From: Collinsella sp. AF02-46-1
Lineage (GTDB): Bacteria > Actinomycetota > Coriobacteriia > Coriobacteriales > Coriobacteriaceae
Assembly: GCA_934876235.1 (NCBI GenBank)
Contig: CAKXKM010000008.1
Coordinates: forward strand, 1-14,063
Direction: 5' to 3'
DNA length: 14,063 nucleotides
Both the position numbers and the translations under genes were made by a program. The notes under the pieces were generated by a model, which was given only the letters and a program-made list of their open reading frames with translations, ran no database searches and was not told where the DNA came from. Shown here piece by piece: positions 8,501-14,063 of this stretch. The first letter of the stretch is position 1; the number at the start of each line of letters is the position of its first letter.

Positions 8501-9315
8501 TCGCCCGCCCGCGCGTGATCATCCCCGTGTTCCCCGGCAACAACTGCGAGTACGACAGCGCCCGCGCCTTCCGTGCCGCCGGTGCCGAGGCCGACACCTT
8601 CGTGATCAACAACCTCACGCCCGAGGCCGTCGCCGAGAGCACCCACGAGCTTGCCCGCCGCATCCGTGCAAGCCAAATCGTTATGATCCCCGGCGGCTTC
8701 TCGGGCGGCGACGAGCCCGACGGCTCTGCCAAGTTCATCACGGCGTTCTTCCGCGCTCCCGAGGTCACCGAGGCAGTCCGCGACCTGCTCAAGGCCCGCG
8801 ATGGCCTGATGCTGGGCATCTGCAACGGCTTCCAGGCCCTGATCAAGCTCGGCCTGGTGCCCTACGGCGACATCGTCGACGCCACGCCGGATGCACCCAC
8901 GCTGACGTTCAACACCATCGGTCGCCACCAGAGCCGTCTGGTGCGTACCCGCATCTCGTCCAACTTGTCCCCGTGGCTGTCGCAGTGCAGCCTGGACGAC
9001 CCCTACACCGTCGCCATCAGCCACGGCGAGGGCCGCTTTGTCGCCAATGACGAAGTGCTCGCCCAGCTGATCGCCAACGGCCAGGTCGCCACGCAGTACG
9101 TGGGCGAGAATGGCAAGCCCAGCATGGATCTCTCCGTCAACCCCAACGGCTCCGCACTCGCCATCGAGGGCATCACGAGCCCCGACGGCCGCGTCCTGGG
9201 CAAGATGGGCCATGCCGAGCGTCGCGGCGACAACCTGTACCGCAACGTGCCCGAGCATGTCCCCGGCGATAAGTTCATGCCGATCTTTGAGAGCGGCGTG
9301 GCCTACTTCGCTTAA
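5569..9315 (+). CDS. purL: Phosphoribosylformylglycinamidine synthase, single chain with fused glutaminase
   Basis: This 1248-residue cytosolic enzyme makes FGAM from FGAR, ATP and glutamine, the fourth step of purine synthesis. In order: an N-terminal PurS-like segment (about 1-150); the linker and first synthase half with DTYWSDHCRHTTF (from 215), NETHNHPTEIEPFGGAA (from 314) and GGRTGRDGIGGATGSS (from 440); CNDFGAGG (about 497-504); the second half with GKDSM (from 768); and a PurQ-type glutaminase from about 981. The glutaminase triad is visible: Cys1085 in GICNGFQ, and His1215 with Glu1217 in MGHAER. ATG at 5569 is preferred over an in-frame GTG at 5443 because AGGAAGGCAGGA stands just before it and the preceding 42 residues look non-coding. 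The length matches the clostridial/streptococcal single-chain class rather than the split PurS/Q/L of most Actinobacteria. No other pur gene is adjacent. Confidence 0.97.
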   Translation: MVSRIYVEKKPGFDVEAQQLKGELTEILGIKGIEALRIINRYDVEGIDEELFRSCVPTVFSEPQVDVTYDELPASDGAVFAVEFLPGQFDQRADSASECVQLISQGERPVVRSAKVYIISGALDEAAIEAIKHYVVNPVEARIASLDLPETLHMETPEPAPVEVLDGFRELDEAGLAAFISERGLAMDEADTAFCQQYFRDEDRDPTITEIRVIDTYWSDHCRHTTFGTVLDDVTIEDAVVQQAFDRYMEMRHELGRDAKPVCLMDMGTIGAKYLKKTGVMTDVDESEEINACTVKVKVDVDGEDQDWLFLFKNETHNHPTEIEPFGGAATCVGGAIRDPLSGRSYVYQAMRVTGAGDPTVPVSETLEGKLPQRKLVTTAAAGYSSYGNQIGLATGQVNELYHPGYVAKRMEVGAVVGATPANHVRRECPAPTDKIILLGGRTGRDGIGGATGSSKTQNTESIETSGAEVQKGNAPVERKLQRLFRRGDACRLIKRCNDFGAGGVSVAVGELADGLYVDLDTVTKKYDGLDGTELAISESQERMACAVADGDVEEFMGYAAEENLEATVIAEVTAEPRMRMAWNGVAIVDLSREFLNSNGAPKHQVAHVCARSVWQPSWAGTTLAERMTSLVTDLNVASNKGLSERFDSTIGAATVLMPFGGKTQLTPSSAMVAKFPVDGETTTASAMAWGFNPYLMEADQFAGAYLSVVESIAKLVAAGFEHKRAYLSFQEYFERLRTEAERWGKPMAAVLGALMAQVDLGAGAIGGKDSMSGSFEDEAGELNVPPTLISFAVAVGKAARAVSPEFKGLTHRVVRIAPATYGEDYRPDAQQLLAAFDAVEALTATGNALAISTPGYGCGAESLFKMCVGNQIGIELAEDVDVESLFTPLYGSFIVELAEDAELPEVADGVVVEPLGTTVEGYVIDTGSEVIELSELQEAWESGIEGVFTYRSAGETPEVETIDFRAKDIHVYGGAKIARPRVIIPVFPGNNCEYDSARAFRAAGAEADTFVINNLTPEAVAESTHELARRIRASQIVMIPGGFSGGDEPDGSAKFITAFFRAPEVTEAVRDLLKARDGLMLGICNGFQALIKLGLVPYGDIVDATPDAPTLTFNTIGRHQSRLVRTRISSNLSPWLSQCSLDDPYTVAISHGEGRFVANDEVLAQLIANGQVATQYVGENGKPSMDLSVNPNGSALAIEGITSPDGRVLGKMGHAERRGDNLYRNVPEHVPGDKFMPIFESGVAYFA

Positions 9316-9353
9316 ACCTTTCCCATCGGGTACAATCCCCTCGGGTAACAACA

Positions 9354-9390
9354 CCCGCCACCGACACATCCGGTGGCGGGTTCTTTTTTT
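9354..9390 (+). terminator. Intrinsic terminator after purL
   Basis: CCCGCCACC (9354-9362) and GGTGGCGGG (9372-9380) form a perfect 9-base stem with a 9-base loop, followed at once by TTCTTTTTTT. It lies 39 bases past the purL stop and 26 bases ahead of the eamA start. Confidence 0.93.
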
Positions 9391-9415
9391 GCTTCGCGCA
9401 TGCAGGAAGGACATC

Positions 9416-10351
9416 ATGGAAAGCCGCAAGCCGTATCTCGCCACCCTGCCCGGACTCATCCTGGGCTGTCTTGTTTGCTGTGCACTCTGGGGATCGGCCT
9501 TTCCCTGCATCAAGATCGGCTACGCACTCTTTGGTATCCCGGCGCACGATAGCGCCTCGCAGCTGCTCTTTGCGGGCTTGCGCTTCACGCTTGCCGGCGC
9601 CCTGGTTATCGTTGGGATGAGTGCGGCCCAACGCCGCCCCCTCATTCCGCAGGCTCGCGACATCAAGCCCATCTTTGTCTTGTCGCTCTTCCAGACTATC
9701 GGGCAGTACTTCTTTTTCTATCTGGGCCTCTCGCACGCCAGCGCCATGTCGAGCTCCATCATCGAGGCCAGCGCCAACTTCCTCGCAATCCTCTTTGCCG
9801 CCCTGGCATTTCACACCGAGAAGCTCAATACGGCCAAGGTACTTGGCTGTGCGCTGGGCTTTGCCGGCGTCGCGCTCGTCAACCTCTCGGGCGCAGATGG
9901 CACCTTTGGCTTCAGGCTCGATGGCGAGGGCTTTATCCTAGCCTCCACTGTCGCGGGTGCTCTTTCGACCTGCCTGATCGGCATCTTCTCGCGCAAGCAC
10001 GACGGCGTCTTGCTTGCCGGGTGGCAGTTCTTGGTCGGCGGCCTGGTCCTCACCGCCATCGGCTTTTTGATGGGTGGCGCGCTCTCCCCCATAGCGATTG
10101 TCCCCGCCATCGTGCTCATCATCTACATGGCGCTTATCTCCGCGGTCGCCTACTCGCTGTGGTCGCGCCTGCTTGCCGTCAACCCCGTCAGCCGCGTCTC
10201 GGTCTTTGGATTTATGAACCCGGTCTTTGGCGTACTGCTGAGCGCACTGCTGCTTGGCGAGGGCGCCGGCACGAGCCCCGTTACTGTCATCGTTGCCCTG
10301 CTCTTGGTCTGCAGCGGCATCATCATCGTCAACAAACCCAAAAAGGCCTAG
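9416..10351 (+). CDS. EamA/DMT-family transporter
   Basis: A 311-residue membrane protein of the drug/metabolite transporter superfamily. It has about ten hydrophobic segments arranged as two EamA repeats (about 12-155 and 165-305). The first repeat carries ALWGSAFPCIKIG near residue 25 and SHASAMSSSIIEASANFLAI in the region expected for the fourth and fifth helices; the second ends with SVFGFMNPVFGVLLSALLLGE, the usual last-helix motif. Substrates of this family are amino acids, sugars and metabolites and cannot be told from sequence. ATG at 9416 has AGGAAGG 5 bases upstream; a longer frame reaching back into purL is only antisense-free read-through of purL in another frame and is discarded. 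Its upstream gap is dominated by the purL terminator, so it needs either its own promoter or read-through. Confidence 0.93.
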   Translation: MESRKPYLATLPGLILGCLVCCALWGSAFPCIKIGYALFGIPAHDSASQLLFAGLRFTLAGALVIVGMSAAQRRPLIPQARDIKPIFVLSLFQTIGQYFFFYLGLSHASAMSSSIIEASANFLAILFAALAFHTEKLNTAKVLGCALGFAGVALVNLSGADGTFGFRLDGEGFILASTVAGALSTCLIGIFSRKHDGVLLAGWQFLVGGLVLTAIGFLMGGALSPIAIVPAIVLIIYMALISAVAYSLWSRLLAVNPVSRVSVFGFMNPVFGVLLSALLLGEGAGTSPVTVIVALLLVCSGIIIVNKPKKA

Positions 10352-10424
10352 CGAGCTCACTTTTTTGAGAGGTTGTTCGCACACTTTAGCTTATTGGAGT
10401 ACATCGGTGAGCTGAGGGCCGCCA

Positions 10425-10449
10425 CGCACGCAAGCGTGCGCCCCTTTTT
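10425..10449 (+). terminator. Intrinsic terminator after eamA-type gene
   Basis: CGCACGC (10425-10431) and GCGTGCG (10434-10440) form a compact stem, followed by CCCCTTTTT ending right at the stop codon of the convergent GGDEF gene. It would stop + strand transcripts before they run antisense into that gene. Confidence 0.7.
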
Positions 10450-11592
10450 CTAGCGTATCTGAACGCCGGCTTTCTTTTTCTCGGCCTTGACGCGGTAGAG
10501 CTCCGCATCGGCAGCGCGAAGTAAGTCTTGCCAGGTATCAACATTATCGCCGACTCGCGCGTAACCGATGGACATCCGCAATGCATACGGCGCCTCGGCA
10601 CGAGCGAGCTCGTCGTTAATCGCCGAACACAGGTCTATGATGTCCTGCTCCGCCGTCGCCTTTTGGAGCACCACGAACTCATCGCCGCCATAACGTGCGA
10701 TAAAGCCGCCAGACGCCGAGCAGACTTCTTTGAGCGCAGCGGATATGACCTGAAGAGCGTGGTCGCCCTCCACATGCCCATAGCGATCGTTAATCTGCTT
10801 AAAGCCGTCGGCGTCCATCATAAGCAGATATACATCTTCGGCCTGATCCACATTTGAGAAGAGCGACAGCATATAGGTCTCAAAACGGTTGCGATTGTTA
10901 AGTCCAGTCAACGGGTCGGTCGAGATGAGCTGCTCCTGGTAGATGATGTAGAGCAGCAACATGCTAATCATTATGCCGACACAAAGGCCGGGCACCGAGT
11001 ATACGACCTGAAAGGTACCGCCCACCAGGGCCGGAATGGCGAAAAATGCCAAGGTTCGATAGATGGCCTTCGTCTGCAGGCTCTCGACCCTGCGAGATTG
11101 CACAAACGCATGCAGGGACGTATGTATAACGTAACAGTAGCTGACGATGGGCTGGATCATATAGGCAAAGCCGCGACGATATACGCCCTGCGCATCGATA
11201 TAGAACAGGGCATGCGTCCAGTAGCTCGAAAACGCCAGTACGACTACCAGCGCCGCAGGCAGCGTTACAAGCGCCACTCTAGAGCGCGCGGTCAAAAGGC
11301 GAGAACCCTGCACCGTCTCGGAATAGATAAACCAAATAAGGCACGCGGCGGCAAAGAGCGAAAACGAAACCGCGTTGGAAATCCAGTTGGCAGCAATGCC
11401 CAGCGTGCCGCCCACACCGTCCGAAAGCGTCCAGATTATATCGAATAACATGTACGCGGCAGAGGTGTAGCCGAGCGTACTAAACAATAACTGCTGGGTA
11501 CTCGAGAACAAGGAGTGGCGACTTCGCGCGGCAAGCCCGATAAGAACAATCATGCATAGCAGGAATATCTCGATCTTGAGTGCCTTAACCAC
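10450..11592 (-). CDS. Membrane-bound GGDEF diguanylate cyclase
   Basis: A protein of about 380 residues with six or seven hydrophobic segments in the first 220 residues and a C-terminal GGDEF domain from about 222. The domain keeps STDPLTGLNNRNRFE, the metal and GTP-binding MMDADGFKQINDRYGHVEGD and an intact RYGGDEF (GGDEF at about 302-306), so it should condense two GTP to c-di-GMP. The RxxD inhibitory site normally five residues before GGDEF is replaced by ASGG, so feedback inhibition by product is probably lost. The N-terminal membrane part has no named sensor that I can identify. I chose GTG at 11592, with AAGGGA about 9 bases upstream; the longer TTG at 11610 has no ribosome site. The neighbouring genes do not point to a c-di-GMP target. 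It is separated from kdgT by a hairpin-rich 189-base gap and is probably transcribed alone. Confidence 0.92.
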   Translation of the reverse strand: MVKALKIEIFLLCMIVLIGLAARSRHSLFSSTQQLLFSTLGYTSAAYMLFDIIWTLSDGVGGTLGIAANWISNAVSFSLFAAACLIWFIYSETVQGSRLLTARSRVALVTLPAALVVVLAFSSYWTHALFYIDAQGVYRRGFAYMIQPIVSYCYVIHTSLHAFVQSRRVESLQTKAIYRTLAFFAIPALVGGTFQVVYSVPGLCVGIMISMLLLYIIYQEQLISTDPLTGLNNRNRFETYMLSLFSNVDQAEDVYLLMMDADGFKQINDRYGHVEGDHALQVISAALKEVCSASGGFIARYGGDEFVVLQKATAEQDIIDLCSAINDELARAEAPYALRMSIGYARVGDNVDTWQDLLRAADAELYRVKAEKKKAGVQIR

Positions 11593-11624
11593 TAGACGCC
11601 ATCCCTTCAATATCCAAGTGGTCA

Positions 11625-11638
11625 GAATCGCCCGATTC
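11625..11638. promoter_or_regulatory. Small palindrome upstream of the GGDEF gene
   Basis: GAATCG and CGATTC (6-base arms, 2-base centre) lie 33 bases ahead of the GGDEF start codon. A second inverted repeat, ACCCCT/AGGGGT (11656-11661 and 11669-11674), lies just upstream of it and is followed on the - strand by GTTTATTG. Either could be an operator or a leader hairpin; no binding protein is known to me. Confidence 0.3.
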
Positions 11639-11678
11639 GTGCCTGGGCAATAAACACCCCTACTCCGCAGGGGTATAG

Positions 11679-11732
11679 GGAATAATAGCAGAGCGCCCGA
11701 ACGTCACTGCAAGACAGCTCTCGTTCGGGCGC
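11679..11732 (-). terminator. Probable terminator after kdgT
   Basis: A perfect 11-base stem (GCGCCCGAACG at 11693-11703 with CGTTCGGGCGC at 11722-11732) with an 18-base loop begins 49 bases past the kdgT stop. On the - strand it is followed by TCTGCTATTATT, an imperfect T-rich tail. The stem strength favours a terminator; the tail is weaker than in the purL terminator. Confidence 0.6.
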
Positions 11733-11781
11733 CCATACGGCGCGAATTGCACACGCCGGCTTGATTGACTCGCGTCGACGA

Positions 11782-12804
11782 TTACTCGCCGTCGATGTCG
11801 GTCGCGACGGCCTCCTCAATAGCCTCGACGCCTTCGACCGACAGATCCTCTTCGCCGTGGCAGAACTTCTTATCGACCCAGCCGGTCAGAATCGGGGCCA
11901 TGATGGCCGTGATGATGACGGCGGTGGCGATCTGCGCATACGCGGTGGGCGCAAGCTCGGCATAGCGCGGCGCGACCTCAGCAAGAGCAACCGGCGTGGT
12001 CATAGCCGTGCCGGCGATGGTGGAGCAAGCAACGGCGGCCTTGCCGTTGCCGCCGCACAAGCGCTCGAAGGCAAAGGTGATGGGGCCAACGATAAAGAGG
12101 GTGATGAGGCCCAACAGAATGCCGGAAATACCGCCGGTGATAAAGCTCGACAGGCTCATGGACGCACCGAGCTGAAATCCGATGACGGCAATCGCGGGAT
12201 TGGCACCGGGAACCAGCAGGTTCTTGATAAACGGGAACAGGTTGCCCAGAACCATGCCAATAACGAGTGGCAAGATGGAGCCGATAATGGTGCCAATGGG
12301 AATGTTGGCGAGGCCGGAAACACCGAGGATGATCATCGTGACGGCGGGGCCAGCCGTAAAGAACAGGATACCGACGGCGCCCTGCTCGGACTCATCGCCG
12401 AACTCGCCCATGATGCCCGTATAGAGCGCCATGTTGCAAAACGTGATGCCGCCGATGATAGACACGGAGCTCAGACCCAGGAAGTTGTCGTTAAAGAAAT
12501 ATGCCACGCCCAGGCCGAGAGCCGCTGCGACGACCAGCTTGGGGATCAGCACGACGATACCGGTCTTGATGGCACCCGGCGTGGACTTAAAGCTGATGCC
12601 GGCGCCCACAAACAGCAGGATCGCGGCGACAATGGTATTGGAGCCACCGCGGCAGGCAGCCGTAAAGAATCCGCCGATCTCAAAAACCTGCGGGCAGAAG
12701 GTGTTGAGCAAAAGACCGACGATCATCGGATAAATCATGATGTCGCCCGGGATGCGCGGGACCTTGAATTTCTTTTGCTCGTTGGTGGTTGCTTCCTGTG
12801 CCAT
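11782..12804 (-). CDS. kdgT: 2-keto-3-deoxygluconate permease, KdgT type
   Basis: A 340-residue membrane protein with about ten hydrophobic segments, matching the KDGT family (TC 2.A.10), proton symporters for 2-keto-3-deoxygluconate from pectin or uronate breakdown. Marks include the N-terminal KVPRIPGDIMIYPMIVGLLL, the CRGGSNTIVAAILLFVGAG stretch, GLSSVSIIGGITFCNMALY, the repeated gly-rich helices GTIIGSILPLVIGMVLGNL, and AGTAMTTPVALAEVAP. The tail after about 315 is acidic and soluble. ATG at 12804 is chosen: it follows a GGGGG run at 4-base spacing, while the in-frame TTG at 12834 has no ribosome site and adds a non-family extension. No kdgK, kdgA or uronate gene is adjacent, so its substrate is inferred from family only. 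A terminator follows, and the gap of 150 bases upstream separates it from azlD. Confidence 0.92.
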   Translation of the reverse strand: MAQEATTNEQKKFKVPRIPGDIMIYPMIVGLLLNTFCPQVFEIGGFFTAACRGGSNTIVAAILLFVGAGISFKSTPGAIKTGIVVLIPKLVVAAALGLGVAYFFNDNFLGLSSVSIIGGITFCNMALYTGIMGEFGDESEQGAVGILFFTAGPAVTMIILGVSGLANIPIGTIIGSILPLVIGMVLGNLFPFIKNLLVPGANPAIAVIGFQLGASMSLSSFITGGISGILLGLITLFIVGPITFAFERLCGGNGKAAVACSTIAGTAMTTPVALAEVAPRYAELAPTAYAQIATAVIITAIMAPILTGWVDKKFCHGEEDLSVEGVEAIEEAVATDIDGE

Positions 12805-12871
12805 GAAACCCCCATTTCCGCTGACGGGATACAAAAGCCCACGTCACGCTTTGCTACAGTAAAGTTTGACC

Positions 12872-12979
12872 ATGGTACCAGAAGAAATAGACCAGCTCGG
12901 TGAAAAACTCGACAAGTTGGGATGGAACGAGATTCGGCGCCCGCGACGCCACCCCTATATAAGGCTCAAGACAATATAG
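12872..12979 (+). CDS. Possible small protein of 35 residues, weak
   Basis: In the 150-base gap between kdgT and azlD, ATG at 12872 opens a frame on the + strand that ends at TAG 12979, overlapping the last codons of azlD in antisense. The peptide begins MVPEEIDQLGEKLDKLGW and is amphipathic, then becomes basic. TACAGT at 12855-12860 is a possible -10 that would give a nearly leaderless mRNA; there is no ribosome site. It could be real, a remnant of a broken gene, or chance. I do not recognise it. Confidence 0.2.
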   Translation: MVPEEIDQLGEKLDKLGWNEIRRPRRHPYIRLKTI

Positions 12980-13278
12980 AGTACGATGCCCGAGACGCAG
13001 CACCACAGCATCGATTTTGTCTTGACCGCCACGACCACGACGCCGGCGGCCGCAATCCAGGGAACCAAGGCAGGCCAGAGCCCCGCGTCGAACGCGCCGG
13101 GACTCACCAAGTCGTTGGCGACCAGCGCGGCAAAGGCAGCGGGCGGGATATAGCCCAGGGCCTCGGTAATACGGGGCGACAGGGTCCGCCCGCGCAAGGC
13201 GAACGCCGGCGCGATGCGAAAGAACGCGATAGCAGCCCACGACGACAGCCACAGAACCAAGAACTCGTTAACGGGCAT
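12955..13278 (-). CDS. azlD: AzlD-type small subunit of branched-chain amino-acid exporter
   Basis: A 107-residue protein with about four hydrophobic segments, the size and pattern of the AzlD family (PF05437). It begins MPVNEFLVLWLSSWAAIAFF and carries FRIAPAFALRGRTLSPRITEALGYIPPAAFAALV, with the proline- and glycine-containing region typical of the family, then VPWIAAAGVVVVAVKTKSM. It works with AzlC to export branched-chain amino acids or analogues such as azaleucine. The ATG at 13278 overlaps the end of azlC by 11 bases and has AGAGG 8 bases upstream, inside azlC; a longer frame to 13329 would only duplicate azlC coding sequence. Tight overlap means translation coupled with azlC. No clear terminator follows its stop. 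Confidence 0.9.
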   Translation of the reverse strand: MPVNEFLVLWLSSWAAIAFFRIAPAFALRGRTLSPRITEALGYIPPAAFAALVANDLVSPGAFDAGLWPALVPWIAAAGVVVVAVKTKSMLWCCVSGIVLYIVLSLI

Positions 13279-13960
13279 CGCGGGCACCTCTTCCGTCAAA
13301 TACAGCATCGCACGCCAGCGCAATGGCAATGCCGACCACGACGCTTGCCGGCACGGTAATATTCATGAGGCCCAAGAACTTGCATACGGCGACGGACACC
13401 GCGCCCGAAACCGCCGCGACAACGTTGCCGCGCGACAACCGCTGCGAAAAGAGTAGACAGATAAAGAGCGACGTGCAGACGAAACTCGCAATAGCGGTGG
13501 GAACATCGACAACGGCGCCGACGATGGCGCCCGTCGTACACGATACGCCCCATGTTGCGATAAGGATCACGTTGAGCACAAAGGACTCGCGCGGGCCCCA
13601 ATCCTCCCCTTCAACCAACTTGTCAAGCGAGATGCCATATGCCTCCTCGGTAAGTGTCGCGGCAACAGCCAGCGTCTGACGCTTCGAGGCGCCCGCCAGA
13701 TGGGGTGCGATCGATGCCGAGTAAAGCGCAAAGCGCGAGGAGATGGCGGCGACGCTCGCGACGATCGATGCTGCAGGCACGCCCGCCAGCCACAGGTTGC
13801 AGATCATAAACTGGCCGCTGCCCGTCACAAACGTGCTGCTCAGAGCAAAGACCATCCAGGGCTCCATTCCCGTCTGCCCCATGATCATTCCGCACGGCGC
13901 GCCTATTGCAACATAGGTAAGCATCACTGGCCAGACGATTTTAAAGATCCTAAGGACCAT
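13268..13960 (-). CDS. azlC: AzlC-type large subunit of branched-chain amino-acid exporter
   Basis: A membrane protein of 230 residues with about seven or eight hydrophobic segments, matching AzlC (PF03591). Marks are YVAIGAPCGMIMGQTGMEPW near residue 17, the conserved STFVTGSGQFMICNLWLAG, SSRFALYSASIAPHL, and the TEEAYG motif around residue 105. It pairs with AzlD, whose start overlaps its stop, to move branched-chain amino acids out of the cell. The start is not certain. ATG at 13960 follows GGGAG by 4 bases and gives the usual family length. A TTG at 14029 follows AGGTGA and would add 23 residues, but it lies inside the arm of an inverted repeat, so I prefer the ATG. Genes upstream are outside the window. 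Confidence 0.92.
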   Translation of the reverse strand: MVLRIFKIVWPVMLTYVAIGAPCGMIMGQTGMEPWMVFALSSTFVTGSGQFMICNLWLAGVPAASIVASVAAISSRFALYSASIAPHLAGASKRQTLAVAATLTEEAYGISLDKLVEGEDWGPRESFVLNVILIATWGVSCTTGAIVGAVVDVPTAIASFVCTSLFICLLFSQRLSRGNVVAAVSGAVSVAVCKFLGLMNITVPASVVVGIAIALACDAVFDGRGARDAR

Positions 13961-14019
13961 GCCACTCCCATTCTGGTAAGTCGTCTGCAGCGCGCCTTGC
14001 AACGCAGCAGAAATATCAA

Positions 14020-14055
14020 CCGGTGGCAATAAAGTTCACCTACAATTGCCACCGG
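14020..14055. promoter_or_regulatory. Perfect 11-base inverted repeat upstream of azlC
   Basis: CCGGTGGCAAT (14020-14030) and ATTGCCACCGG (14045-14055) are perfect inverted copies around 14 bases. The element lies 60 bases ahead of the chosen azlC start. No T-run follows on the - strand, so an operator (for example for an Lrp-like or TetR/GntR-like regulator) or a leader hairpin is likelier than a terminator. The regulator is not visible in the window. Confidence 0.6.
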
Positions 14056-14063
14056 ATCGAAAG

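Noticed and set aside
6010..9513. Open frame of 1167 codons on the - strand opposite purL
   Set aside because: It mirrors the codon bias of purL, is very rich in Gly, Ala, Val, Asp and Leu without domains, and purL on the other strand has all family motifs.
10353..10414. Inverted AGCTCAC/GTGAGCT pair after the eamA-type gene
   Set aside because: Seven-base arms about 50 bases apart; likely chance, and the compact hairpin with T-run at 10425-10449 explains termination.
11761..12903. Open frame of 380 codons on the + strand opposite kdgT
   Set aside because: Low-complexity Gly/Arg/Asp/Asn composition, no family resemblance, and the - strand frame is a clear KdgT membrane protein.

Overview
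The window looks like a piece of a gut Actinobacterium of class Coriobacteriia, most likely Collinsella or a close relative. This rests on recognition rather than a search: high-GC core genes with strong GCC/GAG/CTG codon use, a single-chain PurL carrying its own glutaminase, and a typical mix of amino-acid, sugar-acid and drug/metabolite transporters. No rRNA, tRNA, CRISPR array or transposase was seen.

Left part (1 to about 3820) is accessory. It is clearly lower in GC than the rest (23 of 60 bases G+C in 61-120 against 44 of 60 in 7021-7080). It holds a two-gene + strand operon joined by a 4-base ATGA overlap: the 3' end of a predicted TIR-like (CAP12/Pycsar-type) nucleotide-binding protein, then a zinc-ribbon/TPR/coiled-coil protein. 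A convergent, self-inhibited Fic-family AMP-transferase with a C-terminal winged helix follows. Next is a 420-base gene-free stretch with a long hairpin and three 46-base palindromic elements on an exact 62-base period, whose stems vary in a compensatory way.

Middle part (3822-9390) is core. A CPA2-type cation:proton antiporter on the - strand diverges from purL on the + strand, the large fused FGAM synthase of purine synthesis, which ends at a strong intrinsic terminator.

Right part (9416-14063) holds a DMT/EamA exporter (+), then - strand genes: a membrane GGDEF diguanylate cyclase without an inhibitory I-site, a 2-keto-3-deoxygluconate permease (KdgT type) with its own terminator, and an azlC-azlD pair for branched-chain amino-acid export. 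The azl pair is preceded by a perfect 11-base inverted repeat at the window edge.

The best candidates for something undescribed are the TIR-like plus zinc-ribbon/TPR operon (a possible two-gene defence or stress module) and the covarying palindrome array.
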